In this document: piece after piece, positions 1 to 11,755 of the stretch
Layout: the number at the start of each line of letters is the position of its first letter
How positions within the stretch are numbered: the stretch's first letter is position 1
Assembly (NCBI GenBank): GCA_021234155.1
Contig: JAJEKV010000014.1
Coordinates: 7,767,563 to 7,831,562, forward strand
Length of the DNA stretch: 64,000 bases
Source: Isoetes taiwanensis
Taxonomy: Eukaryota > Streptophyta > Lycopodiopsida > Isoetales > Isoetaceae
Direction of reading: 5' to 3'
Notes under the pieces: generated by a model
The model's database searches: none
Seen by the model: the letters and a program-made list of their open reading frames with translations, nothing else
Told to the model about the DNA's origin: nothing
Position numbers and translations under genes: made by a program

Positions 1-2482
1 TCATAATTCATTATGCTTACAATCCAGATAATGGATGCTTGGCAATGTTGGAGAGGAGATTCAATAGAACAAATGTGAATTAATGCTTCACATAGTGAAG
101 GGTCTCTTCGAATACTTCTATAACCTTTGTTAGTCGATGCTCCGGTCGAGTTTTGAGTTGACATGAAATAGACAGACCAAAGCAAGGGAGACTTCAAAAC
201 CATCTAGCTAATGTGATTATAAAACTTAAAGCTAAAAGATTGGATGGCTTCAAAAAAGGAAGTGAAGGAACTTATATTCTAATAAGCAACCATAATGGGA
301 TCTAGCCTATGCCATATGGGTCAAACAAATCAAACGATCATTATCAATATATTGTCATAATACAAATCACACATTAATACACTACCTACTGCAAAACAAA
401 TAACCCATCCTTCACGCATGTTTGTTTGTGGAGACGTCGCACCAAGCAGAGCATTGTATGACCATGAAGGCCAAAGACTAAACCTGTTACATATGCAATG
501 CATACATTTTACATCTGAAAAGTAGCTTTTATGCATTGTACAATCATATCTTATGAATTAAGCAAGAAATATCCCTAAAATTTGTATGGATGCAAACCAC
601 ATTCATTACTAGTATTAACTTGGATCAGATTAATGCAAGAAATATTTATAAGATTAGCAAATCATGCCGGTATCATTGTGTATAAATATTCAAAGTGTTG
701 AAATTAAAATTTGGTTTAGTCAGAACATCCTCTGGAAACTGCACTCAATTTTCTACTACAAAAACAGCTCAACTTTCTACTATAAAAATGGCTCGCAATT
801 TTTCACTCCATCTATTTATGGATGGACATATTCCATTTTAAATCCCAACAAAACTAAGGGACAGCCGTGGATTTAAGTGGTGGTTAGATGTCGCACAACA
901 ATGCAATGACCAATTTAGCCCTTTCATATTTCTGTGCTCAGAAGTTACACTTCCACCAGGCTGGATGGATCCCTGTGCTCAGAAGTTACACTTCCACCAG
1001 GCTGGATGGATCCTTGCAACCAACGTTGACCATCATCTCCATGAGGCTGTTACCATAGACAGAGAATTAAAAAAAGTGCACCTAAGCACCAAAATAATTT
1101 ACATATTGACTTACTGAGCCAATGAATGGGAGTTTGTCTTATAGTAAAGCAGTGTTACCTTCAAACTTGCCAAGAAGAACAAATCAAAAGATTTTGTCCA
1201 AAGAGTTCGGTTTCCTGCATTACAAATAATGATTTCAGGAAATTAAATATAGCTTGTATGAAGACAGTGGCACATCATCTACAACAACAGCAGATCTCAT
1301 GCATCACTAGAAAAACTATCACTAATATGTGAAATAAATATTACAATATGCAATAACTATGCAAAAAGTCCTTATGGCAGGGATGCTAACAGTGCCAGAC
1401 CCACAATCTCTGCCCAGAATGCTACTTAGCATACCAGAATAATACTTATGGAGTCTTGTAAAAAGATTATAAACATTCAAATGGCCATAAACGTGAGTAA
1501 GATTGTTGTCGTATAGAGGCAGTAGGTGCTATATTAGCACCTACAAACATAAAATACAGTCTACTTAAGCAAACCCTTGGCAGAGACTATACCCTGTGCA
1601 ATGCAAGATACAATTGACAAAGAGTCTTCCTTAGCGGTGCACATCTTTCAGACTCAGGATGGAACACTTGCCGCTGTAATCAGCAAAAGAATTCGGAGAG
1701 CGCCAGAAGTTTTCGGTTTTGAAATTAATAAAAGGACTCGAAATAAGTTCCCAGCTTAGCATAAAGCTCTGAAAATTATAGACGAATCTACTATTAGCAA
1801 CAACTAAATATAAATGACAGTCATAACCCGCAAATAAAATTTACAAAAGCTAAACAAAGATATGTGACAGACTTAAAAAAAGTCCAGCAAAATGAGATTA
1901 TTCAAAATGAGTGGACTCAAGGTCCTGCAAAACCAAACTACTTATACACCTTACCGTTTTATACACATTACGATCTAGGCCCATTCTTCTCATTGATTTA
2001 GGAACAAGTAAAATGCGGTTACGTTCTTTTTCCATAGATTTAGGAACAAGCAAGAAACCATGGGATCAATGCTAGAATCTTGATGCATTTCATTTCTTTG
2101 GTCATCTATAAACGTTAATGGCAGATATATGGAAGTAGAGAAGATGTACAAAGACAGAGATGGATACAGTTCACCATACGATTGGAAATATCAAGAACCT
2201 ATCCTTGTTTTTATTTTATCATTGTTAATTCTGCGCACTTTTTTCTGATTCTTATGCTTCTTACTGCATCTCACCACGATTGCACTCCTGCGAAACAAAT
2301 CAGACTTTATCAAGGTAGACACATGGCAAGGGCACCTATAAGGACCTCATGTCCCTTTTGTAGCAAAAATGTTACCCGAATATTCTAGCATCTAAAATAT
2401 TATTTTAGTTGAGTTGAAGCAGAAGAATTGCACAACAAATAACTTGCCTGCATGTATCAACTTAATAGATGCATTTGTATAC
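1..2482. other. Stretch with no recognisable gene, 5' flank of the window
   Basis: I see no convincing coding exon here on either strand. The open frames are short, have unrelated composition and lack recognisable motifs or splice contexts. The only clear structure is a perfect 41-bp tandem duplication (listed separately). A plus-strand frame of about 60 residues at 1577-1759 looks slightly protein-like but matches nothing I know. Confidence 0.5.
932..1013. repeat. Perfect 41-bp tandem duplication
   Basis: The unit starting CTGTGCTCAGAAGTTACAC and ending GGCTGGATGGATCC occurs twice with no mismatch, at 932-972 and 973-1013. It lies in unannotated sequence. Absence of divergence points to a very recent slippage event or an assembly stutter. 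Confidence 0.95.
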
Positions 2483-2743
2483 CTTAATGTATTCATACTC
2501 TGTCTGTGCACATTCTCGGGATTCCTTTGCAAGTTTCATTGATTCCTTCAGCTCATCCACCTTGCGGTTCCTTGATCTATCACCACCAAAAACCTTTGAT
2601 GATGCTATAGATAGTTTTTCAATCCGCCCTTGCATTGTGGAAATATCTGTCATCAATGTCTGTAAAGTCAACAATGCACTAGCTCAGTCCGAAAATGCAG
2701 TATGAACAGCTTGCATCATTCCCAAGTACTCGTGGAGGTTATC
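2483..2743 (-). pseudogene. Single exon of a sorting nexin 2-like (Vps5/BAR) gene, with in-frame stop
   Basis: On the minus strand an exon is bounded by a good acceptor (TCTTTTGCAG before 2743) and a donor (AAG/GTATAC at 2483). It translates to about 87 residues including YLGMMQAVHTAF, ALLTLQTLMTDIS, ASSKVFGGDRSRNRKVDELK and AQTEYEYIK. This is the C-terminal Vps5-type BAR region of plant SNX2, an endosomal membrane-bending retromer-associated protein. SSKVFGGDKSR is a family hallmark. One codon is TGA where the family has an arginine, consistent with CGA to TGA. I find neither the preceding PX/BAR exons nor the following exon (the ENN...LDRERR segment) nearby. I therefore call it an isolated, probably captured or decayed, exon. 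Identification is from memory of the family, not a search. Confidence 0.82.
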
Positions 2744-4043
2744 CTGCAAAAGACCCAAAAAGAACTAAGTGACCATGATGTACATATTTTAACATGCAAA
2801 ACCGAACTGCCAATCTAAGTCTTCTTGAAGACCATCAGAGATGTAAGCGACTAGAAAATGTGAGAAGTAACATGTGTGCTATATATAAGGCCTATCATAG
2901 GAAAATTTAGGATCTTTGGATTACACATGCGCGAGACAAAGCAAACAAACTGAAAACGTAGATATCATGCATAGATGGTGAAGAACTTTTAATGTGAGTG
3001 AAGGAAATGCAAAAAAGAAACTCCACCTTGTTTGCAAAGGGCCACTAGTACAATGATATTATCACCTTGCTGTCCCAATGCTTGGTGTGATACACAAAGG
3101 TACATAAAAGTTAATGGGGGTTTTGAATAAGTGTTCCACTACGATGCGGTTTATTACGAAAGCAAGCAATGGCTGGAAAGGCATAGTAATGTCAAGGTTC
3201 ATTCCTGACAAGAGATGACAACAAAGAACACTATGAAAAAGATTTTCAGTTTATGTCTCACCTTGTCAACAAAACAGAAGTTGGAATCCTTTGTTTGTGT
3301 GGAAATTCTGGTTATAAGCATCCTTAAAGCTGGGTTGGACGTCGTTCTATAGACCCACATAAGAATCGGTGAAGAATTGCTGTAGAAAGATCTGTTGCAT
3401 GCTGTTACAGAGTGTTGCAGATGCTTTTTTATAGACAACTTCAACTACAATTTTGCTCCAGTCACCACAACTACATTGGTATATCTGCAGCTCCATTGCC
3501 ATATATATTTAGAATTTATATTTAGAATGGAGAATAGAAATTTGAGGAGCCTTACCGGTCACAAAAATGCACGTCCAGCCTCTGTTTGATGTTTGTTGGC
3601 CCAAAGCTCTGCCAGGGAGTTATAAGGGAATAGAAAGCAAGTAAGCTCAGCTCGATGAATGTGAAAACAGATGTCCTAAGCTACATAAAACAATATGTTA
3701 GTGAGTAACGATTACCACAAACAGTGTAAAATGAAGTGACTTCTGCTTGTGCATCAATATGGAAAATCTTTTCAGAAGAAATTGTCCATGAGAATGCATT
3801 TTACGTTCAAGCCTTGTTTTGCATTTTAAATGCCACAAACAAATCCCCCTTCTGCTATAGCAGTCATTCCAGTCATTCCAACAGAACACTCAAAAAATAG
3901 CCGCTGCATCTCTTACCTTTCCGCTCTAACTAACCCGGAATGGCAAACCCTCCAAAGCAAAAACAAACCCTGGCGGCAACATACAGCCGGTTAGACACAC
4001 ACAGAAATAAGGAATGCAAGATTGGAGCTTCGGTCTGTCTTCC
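2744..4043. other. No clear gene
   Basis: Short open frames only. A minus-strand context at about 3915 (GGAAAG/GTAAGAG) resembles a splice donor following a GC-richer untranslated leader, but no exon could be confirmed on either side of it. Confidence 0.4.
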
Positions 4044-4188
4044 CAGTTAGCCGGTTCAAGCATCCCCAACCCACAACGCAGGTGACCGCTAATTTACAGG
4101 GAAGAATAGGTTTTTAGCAGTCACAAGCATATCCTAGGGATATTCTAGCATATACCTAGGATATGCTAAAACCCCACATAAAAAACTG
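4044..4188. repeat. Block shared with 47.18-47.33 kb, copy 1
   Basis: From the AGTTAGCCGGTT segment to CCCACATAAA this block aligns with 47187-47331. The last 65 bp are nearly identical (TTTTTAGCAGTCAC, then the inverted repeat at 4126-4167). The upstream part is similar but gapped. Both copies lie beside a minus-strand host-gene exon remnant (SNX2-like here, ABCC-like at 45.8 kb). It may be the edge of one transposon family or a shared promoter-like element. Confidence 0.75.
4126..4167. repeat. Inverted repeat, 13-bp perfect arms
   Basis: Arms AGCATATCCTAGG (4126-4138) and CCTAGGATATGCT (4155-4167) are exact reverse complements around a 16-nt AT-rich centre. The same structure with one changed end base is at 47270-47311, so the hairpin is part of a dispersed repeat. 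Confidence 0.9.
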
Positions 4189-4355
4189 GCTAGCTATGAA
4201 AAGAAGCCGTCATTTTGTGAAAATTTCGTGCTTGTTTTCGTCATGTTTTCGCATATTTTGGCCCTTAAACCACAGGTCTTGCAGTTTATCACGATCTAAC
4301 CGTCCGCAGCCGTTGGATCAAGCACAGGTTATAATAAGGAATTTGGGATTGCTGA

Positions 4356-4396
4356 AGATTATCACGATAATCTCTAGGAGATTATCACGATAATCT
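4356..4396. repeat. Two tandem 18-bp near-palindromes
   Basis: AGATTATCACGATAATCT occurs at 4356-4373 and again at 4379-4396, separated by CTAGG. Each copy is nearly self-complementary, and the two copies can also pair with each other. It could form a cruciform or be a paired protein-binding site. I know of no named element that matches it. Confidence 0.85.
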
Positions 4397-5084
4397 TTTG
4401 AATATTCTTTATTCTAATCTAACAGTTATGTGATTGCCACGTAGCTCCTCCGTAATCATATCTGTCCATTATCCCCTGTTTTATCCGTCTATTATCCCCT
4501 GTTTGCTCTGAGTCTGCACCGATTCTCCGCATCGATCAACAGTAGCGATGGAGCTCCATCAGGCTCCGTCGTCATTTTCAAGCATCGATCAACAGTAGAA
4601 ATTTTTTAGCATAACCGATCAACAGTAGGAATATTTTAGCATAATCGATGAATTTTCCCTCTTACAGGTAAAGCACAATGAAGCCGGAGCCACAGGTATG
4701 GCAAGTGCAAAGCATTTGTGCTTCTATTTCTTGCTCAGAGAATAATGGCCATGACAAGATGCCTTTGCTACAGGCCAAGCTTTGCTACGGGCCAAGCTTA
4801 AAGAAAAAAATTTCTGGGTCATGCTTAGCCCAACAGCCTGTTTGCTAGGCCATGCTCTGCAGCTATTCTCTGTTTGCTGCTTTTTGAAAGCCTGCTATTT
4901 GTTTTGCCGGAACTTTAGAGCAAGTTTCCACCCTTGTATTCAATTCAAGCAGAAAATTCCCACTTTCAAGCAGAAAATTCCCATCGGAGTTAAAAATCAG
5001 CCATGGTTTCAGTAGATCTATTGATTTAGAAATCTGCAGGGGCTTATCAATCTGCTCAATAAACTGCTCGACCTGTGGTTTAAG

Positions 5085-5190
5085 GGAGGTCAACCCTCCC
5101 CTCTCGCAGATTATGGGAAACCCTCCCCTCCCATAATCTGCTCAAGGGGAGGGGGGAGGGTTAACCTCCTCTTCTATCGTAGAAGAAGAG
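5085..5190. repeat. Nested GC-rich stem-loops
   Basis: CAGATTATGGGA pairs with TCCCATAATCTG, and outside it AACCCTCCCC pairs with GGGGAGGGTT. A smaller stem (CTCTTCT/AGAAGAG) follows directly. This begins a roughly 440-bp run of consecutive inverted repeats that ends at 5523. Confidence 0.8.
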
Positions 5191-5236
5191 GCAGTTTTTA
5201 TTTGCAATCGCTGTCGACTGGCCTAATCTTTAGGAA

Positions 5237-5331
5237 GGAGAAATTTTGTTGAGCAGAAAATTTCACGAAGAAATTTTCTGGCGGCCGCCAGAAAATTTCA
5301 AGTGAAATTTCTCTGCTCAATAAAATTCTCC
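5237..5331. repeat. 95-bp near-perfect palindrome centred on GCGGCCGC
   Basis: The sequence from GGAGAAATTTTGTTGAGC to GCTCAATAAAATTCTCC reads almost identically on both strands. Its symmetry centre is the 8-bp GCGGCCGC at 5281-5288. There is virtually no loop. Such structures arise from transposon ends or replication-fork inversion, and are often unstable in cloning hosts. Confidence 0.88.
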
Positions 5332-5333
5332 AA

Positions 5334-5523
5334 CGAAAAAAAAGGGGGCTTCAAATTTTGCCCCCGATCTTCTCTTTCCTGCAGTTTTCCGGCAAGATGT
5401 GTTGGCGGCGCCGCTTAACCTGGGACGGCAAGGGCAGCTTCAGATCCGGTGGAGTTCAACATAAAATTACAGAGTTTAAAAACCTGTTGTTTGGGGCCGA
5501 AATTTGATGCCCCCTTTTTTTCG
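5334..5523. mobile_element. Small element with ~30-bp terminal inverted repeats (MITE-like)
   Basis: CGAAAAAAAAGGGGGCTTC at the left and a reverse-complementary segment ending CCCCCTTTTTTTCG at the right enclose about 130 bp. Arms are about 30 bp with a few mismatches. It abuts the 95-bp palindrome and has no coding capacity. I could not establish a target duplication or a superfamily. Confidence 0.6.
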
Positions 5524-6372
5524 CTTTTAAAGCTTCTACTAATGTCGAGTATAAAGTTTAGCTTCCGAATCTGCCGACTGAGCAATAAACTGATGAAGGG
5601 GGTAGATGAAGATGCAGACGGATCTTAGCTTCTTGCTCCGTCTTTGTTTTAACCGCTCGTGAAGTTGTGCCAGATCTGCAAACGTGACATGCAACAACGG
5701 ATCTGAAGAACAAAGGATGTGCAATAGCGGCTCAAGATGGCGTCATTAGGAACCCCTAAATGCAAAATTATCTGAAATAAACAAACCGATGGAAGTCTGG
5801 ATATTTCCACCCAACGGTGGTTTAAGTACAAGAGAATCGTGCCGATTGCTAAAAAAAAACTGATTGTGCCAGAAAACTGATTGTGCCAGAATATGTTGAT
5901 TGCCATGTCGAAGGTCATGGATTTAACGTCTCGTTGTGAAAGTAGCCATGAAGGACCCACTTCAACGTGTATAGTGGGAGGAGCAGGTCTCATCTATTTG
6001 TGTGCCCCATAAGTTTGGGCTTCTCATCATGTTTAACATGGAAATTCTTTAGGGATGGCATTTTTAAGAATAGGTCGAATACAAGACATAGGAAGATAAA
6101 TATACTATAGGACATTTTTATAGGTTGCCCAAAAAAAAGGGGCAGCCCGATTTTAAGACTTTAAACAAAAGATTTGGACCTTTAAACATCATTCTAATGC
6201 ATGCACGATGCATATGCATCAGAATTATGTCCGATGAATTGAAGGCTTTTCAATTATGGCATTACGTAGGTCCAGATCCAGCAAAATATTTGTCCCATAC
6301 TTCAGCATTCCCATCATTTTGTGTTTTTATGCACAGGACCATATGCACCATTCTTTTTCTTCCAAAATGTGC

Positions 6373-6380
6373 CTCAAAAG
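6373..6380. repeat. 8-bp target-site duplication, left copy (CTCAAAAG)
   Basis: CTCAAAAG directly precedes the element at 6381 and is repeated exactly at 7268-7275 after it. Eight base pairs is the size made by hAT transposases. Confidence 0.88.
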
Positions 6381-7267
6381 CATGGTTACCGGGAACGGCA
6401 TTCCGAACACTGTTCCCGTTCCGAACAAGTTCCGGGGCATGCCACGTTCCGGGAACTTTTGTTCCCGTTCCGAATGTGCATGCTACTCGGAACGGTGTTC
6501 CGAGCATGTTCCGGTAAGTTGGAAACGTTGTTCCCAACTATCAAATATTTTTTGCCTTTTTTTTCACAATTTTTTTTTATTTTCCCTGTTATTTTTTGAA
6601 TTCTCGATTCCTTTTTGGCTTCTTTCTGATTCCCAATAGGGCAGACTCTTCTCTTTCTATTCTATCTGGCTGAGACGCGACCATCTCTCTAGCTCAATTC
6701 ATCCATGACCGGCCAGCCAGGAGGAGTAGCAGCAGCCCGACCCTTGCAACAATGCATACTTCAGACTCTAGCAGTAGGTAGCAAGGCATGTGAGCATGTG
6801 AAGATGATGACGACAACGACAGTGACAATGATGCCATGAAATTACTGTTTGAAAAACTATAAAAATACTTTTTGTTGATGCTTTGTATCATAAAATGCTA
6901 CTTTATTTTACTATGAATATGTTTTAAAGTTGTCATGCCATATAAACATTTGCTATAACAGTAAAATTTCTCTTTATTTATAATGATGATTTGATTTTGA
7001 AGAATTATTTGTCATAAAACACAAATTATCTGATGTTTTTTCATATACACGGTAGTCTTATTTCCATTTAGCCATTATTATACATTACCCTTTGACATTT
7101 TAAACTTGAAAACTAGTTCAATAGATTAATTAGCCCATGGGAACGCCAAATCTGACTTCAAATTTTATTTTTTCCAAAGTTGGATATTCCCGTTCCGAAG
7201 TGTTCCCGTTCCGATTCCGGTTTTTGAGGTGTCGTTCCGGTTCCCGTTCCAGTTCCGGGTAACCGTG
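6381..7267. mobile_element. Non-autonomous hAT-like DNA transposon (887 bp)
   Basis: The element starts CATGGTTACCGGGAACGG and ends, read on the minus strand, CACGGTTACCCGGAACTGG. These are imperfect terminal inverted repeats starting with CA, as expected for hAT. It is flanked by an exact 8-bp duplication. Both subterminal zones carry many copies of GTTCCCGTTCCG-type motifs (6413-6515 and 7185-7257), the arrangement expected for hAT transposase binding. The interior is T-rich with no transposase, so it would need an enzyme from elsewhere. Symmetric ends with an intact target duplication suggest the insertion is not very old. Confidence 0.88.
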
Positions 7268-7275
7268 CTCAAAAG
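7268..7275. repeat. 8-bp target-site duplication, right copy (CTCAAAAG)
   Basis: Exact repeat of 6373-6380 at the other end of the hAT-like element. Confidence 0.88.
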
Positions 7276-10200
7276 TAAGCTTTCCCTTTATGTTCCTTGC
7301 TTTATTTCTACAAGAAATTTATCGCGGACGCGAACATTTCTCTTTACCGACTCGCTCTTGCAAGGGAAGATTAGTGTAACTTTAGAATGGTGTGAAAGAT
7401 GACCTTGGAATGCAAGACTTGCACCGAACTTCTTCCTTTAAACATTTAGGCCTACTCAAATTGCTCAGAAATTTTTTTTACATGCAATCCATAAAAGCAT
7501 TCTACTTTGAATAAGGCAAGCATGTGAGAGAACAGTCATAGTGCTTCCTTCCCACTGTTGTTTAGCTTCTCCTACAATAAGCATGGTCGGAGTGTGACTT
7601 TGTATGGTCATCTTCTCAAAAAAATTGTGCGGACGCCCTTGAACATCTTTTTGCACTTGTTTTTTATTGCAATCACCATTTGCATCAGAAAACCAAGTTA
7701 ATAAACTCTTGACTGCATTGATTAATGCAATGTTATTACTGATGTCTGTGCCCAATCTATCATATAGCGTGTGGAGTGAATAGAATAGCAGCAAGCAGAA
7801 GCAGGCCTTATGATACATAAGATAATTACTTGTCTCGACCTTCCCATTCCCTTGGGTATATGCCACTGTTCAACTCAGATTCACAGAGAAATCCTTCTCC
7901 TTGCACGGCCCTCTGCTTTCACTCAGAGTTCTACTCTAACTGAAAGCGAAAGGGTCTCGTCCCTCAGAATCCAGATCTGTTCCTATTTTTTTAACTTTCT
8001 TTTTTCTGCTTCATTCCACTTTGATCCATTTTTGTGCATACAGTTCTGTCTGCCCACAGTTCTGTTACTACACCATAGCCATAGCCACCCTTCTGTTGGC
8101 CTGCATTCAATGCACAGCATGCCTTGCTTTGCCCTTCAATCGCACATGCATATTCTAATGAGGTATTACTGCAAGAGTACTTTTTAGTGTGTTTTGTGCT
8201 TGCAGCTGTGTTTGCTTCTTTTTGTAAAGCAAGAGGGGCCAGTTAAAAAATAAGGCTAGAGAAAAAAACCCATTCTCTCTTTATGGGATGTCTTCCAATG
8301 GCTCTAGTTTTCTGCTTCCAAACGCTATGTTCTATAGGTGTAAGCTCCTGGTTAGGTAAATGCAGCTCACAAGGAGGGCAACACTGTAGCCAGACGGAAC
8401 ATTCTCATTTTGTCATTGTCTCCACCTCGCAAAGGAAACAAAATCACCCGACAATGCAAGCCAATCCATGTCTGTGATTTAAAATCCGATTCCAGCATGC
8501 CATTGCCGCTGTTCCATCAACGTTCTTCTTCACTATTCTGGCCTGATCCCTGGGAAAAGATGAACTAGAAAAGATGAACTAGGACTAGAGCTCTGTAGCC
8601 GCCTCAATCGATAGGAATGTTTAATTAGGAGCACCGCCTAGGTCTAAGAAGGCTTTTGGTCCCCTTCAAATCAAAAAGCACAAGCAACAGCAAAGGAAAT
8701 TACGATGGCAGTGGTTGTTGGAGCTTTGGGACAGCCCTTTCCCTACTTTGGAACAGGCCTAAATCCGACAGCTTCAATTTATCAGGGGTGATGGAAACCA
8801 CCCTTTAAACGTGGGAAAACTTGACAGAACCCACATCAGTTCTGGATCTTAGAAGCCCCAGTCCCAGTTCAAGAGCAGGATCAGCCAGGCAGGGAAGACC
8901 CAGGGATTGCTTGCAGAGCAAGAAAGGGGAATTATGACGTCACATGCTAACATCAGCTTTTTTTCCAGGTGTCAAGCGTAGGTTTTTTTTGCATCAAACA
9001 AAATAGAAAAAAAGAGAAAAGGAACATGACTTATATATGAATGATAGTTCCTTGCTTTATTTCTAAGTGTCAATTGCTTGACAAATTTTGCAGACTCGGC
9101 ATTGCCATAATTTAGCACAATCTGTAGCTCAGAAAGTGGCTTTTTGATGAAAAATATCAGTTGAGCTAATTTGAGGATGGGCAGTAAAGTAAAGAGGAAT
9201 AAGACGCCAAATTGCCCTCATCGATGAATTCAGATAGAAAGTTACTTCAAATCCCAGAGTTTAAGCATAGCTTTAAGGCCTTTGATAATGCATCTCTTGG
9301 ATAACAAATGCAAATCAAATGCAAGTCAACCTTTGGATAAGATAGTTCAGACCATGGATTGACAGGATAAAATGCACCCAATTAAAAGTTAAGCACAAAA
9401 GGAAGCAGATTTTCTCGAACATGTCAAACAACAAGAGCCTTTTCTGTTTCTCCTGCCAAGGCAAATTGTTTTCTTTTCCAGTTATGTTTTCTTTGGGTAG
9501 TTAGTGTGGACTCTTTATACATTTTTTTTATATTTTTTCTTAATCTCCGTAACTTGCATGTGATCAGCGCAAGAGTATAGAGGTCCTAATGAAGGTTTAC
9601 CAACCCTGGGAGAGATCATGTTCGGAATTCTAATCCTTGCAATGTAGTCATGCTATAACAGTGCTACGTCAGTGAGATTGCTGTTGAATTTGGTTAAAAA
9701 ATGCCAAGACTAAATGAAAATTGATGTACGTTACAGAAGCCACGTTCTTGTTCTCCAACGACAACAGTTACAGCTACATCTCAATGCCTTGTTTACAAGT
9801 CACTATGATGCAACCATGCGTACTGTGCCGCTACCTCAGAAAAACACAGAATCTGTGGATGTTCATCAACGCCCAAAAGGAGCCTGCATCAAGTCAAATG
9901 CTCTTTCTAATAGCTGCAACAAAGAAGAATGTATGAGAAGTCGAGCATAAAACCAGGGACCAAAGAACTACTCACACAGCATCATGCAACTATGATAACC
10001 TATACAGCACCTCAAAATTTATGGCTGAAATTTATGCACATCAAATTATGTCAAGATTTGGCAAAATTCCAGTGGCGCACTACCAACGAAGGTGGCTAAA
10101 ACTTCTCCTAGTTCATAGATTCACAGTTTGGACTCCTCAAAATTTTCTTGGGGAATAGAGAGCGTCTTAATGATTGAATAGTCCAATGGCCATGTACTTA

Positions 10201-10754
10201 TGTCATCAGAGCAAGAATTCATATTTCCATGTTGTCACCACATGTGGCAAGTACCAATAGCTGCCTCATCTTCCGTTGACATCTTTTTAGTACCATGCAT
10301 GGTGTGTAGCAAATAACATTGACGAAAGTTCAAGACACCCACAAAGAAGAAAATGCTGTTAGTCTCAAACAGTTGTGTTTACTAATGCTTGTTTTGAACA
10401 TCTTCCGAACCAGTATGACATGACGACAACTCTCAAGAGTTGCAAAAGCAACTACACTGGAGGAGCTAGAATCCTTAATGTAGCCAGCATTGATGTACTA
10501 TATTAACTACAAAAAATCACACGTCACAGCCTTATGACATCCACGTCTTCAAATGCAAGCCCGGCATTTTCTCAAGCTCTTTACATGTACGCACCTTTCT
10601 AAGATCTCAACCAGCTTGTTAACCTCTATGCCCTCCAATAATATCCAAAAACAAGAGACTTAACATGTCCCACAATTTGACCCATCTAAACAGAAGCCTT
10701 TATTTTAAAACAATCAAAATCATCATAAGACCATTCACAATACATGCAACTAAC
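7276..10754. other. No recognised gene; possible 3' part of the gene at 10.76-11.61 kb
   Basis: Open frames here are short and lack family motifs. Because the minus-strand gene at 10755-11612 needs a terminal exon, that exon is expected in this interval, but I could not find it by eye. No repeats stand out. Confidence 0.4.
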
Positions 10755-11612
10755 CTTGCTTAAGGTCCTTAATTCCCGTCCTACAGGCTCAAGAGATTTC
10801 AAATCCACCTTGACTTGAAATGGTATTGGCCAGACCTGCAAAATCAGGAAAACGCTTCTAGAAGAATGCAAAAAAGGAATTCTGAAATTCTATTCGCAGC
10901 AAAGAGGATGTAGTGATACGATATAGCTAAGCAGGAGCTTTAAAATTTCATAAATATTGCTAATGACCAGATAGTGACTACAAATATAAGAACAAGCATG
11001 TGGTTGGAATGTTTACAATATGACACGGAAAGGAGGGAAAAGACATATATGGCATTTTTTTGGGTTGTCAAGAGTGAGACAAGGAAAAAAAAGACTTGAG
11101 TATTAACAAGTTATTTCATTCCTAACCTGTAGCCCAAGTACTTTTATAGGTTTGACAAGCCCAGGAACTATGCAATCTGGTCCAGCTGCCTCAACCAAAG
11201 CTTCTGTAGCAAGTCCTAGCCCAACAGGATCTGGATGCTATGAAAAAACCATCATGAATCAATTCCAACCATTATAATCAAAAGCAGAGAAAATGCTAAT
11301 GTTATAACTGCTCCTAGCATAATATCATATGAAACAATTTAACACCGGCAATGGGTAACATACTTTTCTGGAACAAAAAACTAATAAGACGCCGGCAATC
11401 AAAATAACAACTCTAATTGCCAGAGAGTCCAATTCTGACTAGGTTTTCAAAGTCAAAACACAAACCTTCATAATGCTAACAGCGTAGTGAAAATTGGAAG
11501 CCTGGCGTACTGATATAGAGGTCTGAGAAATGCGAGGAATAGGTTTCTCGCCCGAAAGAGTACGCCATGGCGCATCGTCTGGGAGCTTGGACTTGGTCTT
11601 TCTCGACGCCAT
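10755..11612 (-). CDS. Three-exon gene for a small conserved plant protein of unknown function (3' end not found)
   Basis: Exons on the minus strand: 11612-11466 (ATG, 49 residues, starts MASRKTKSKLPDDAPW), 11237-11127 (37 residues, contains EAAGPDCIVPG) and 10835-10755 (27 residues, VWPIPFQVKVDLKSLEPVG). All junctions are GT-AG and each exon is a whole number of codons: donors AAG/GTTTG, CAG/GTTAGG and AAG/GTTAG; acceptors TTTTTTCATAG and GATTTTGCAG. No stop interrupts it. Layout and wording (SGE..PRI, AVSIMKHPDPVG, DCIVPG, EPVGREL) resemble a short plant protein of roughly 120-130 residues that I recall only as uncharacterised. The expected final exon of about 15 residues (FMDAAVNLMN-like) was not found. 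A terminal-inverted-repeat element sits 144 bp upstream of the ATG. Confidence 0.8.
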
Positions 11613-11755
11613 ATGTAATTTCAAGATACGGGGGTCACAATATCTTCTAGAATTGTAAGGGCAAACCCTATGGTCTTGTTGTACGATAGAATATTTTCTA
11701 AGTCATTTAGGTAGAAATATTTTTATTGGACTAGGCGAATTGTTTCGAAGAAAAT

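Noticed and set aside
1577-1759. 60-codon plus frame with a faint RNase H-like pattern
   Set aside because: Similarity is too weak. No catalytic residues are placed correctly and there is no neighbouring retroelement sequence.
6125-6639. Overlapping frames of 90-130 codons around 6.1-6.6 kb
   Set aside because: They read through the GTTCCCGTTCCG repeats of the hAT-like element, and repeats of this type produce spurious long frames on both strands.
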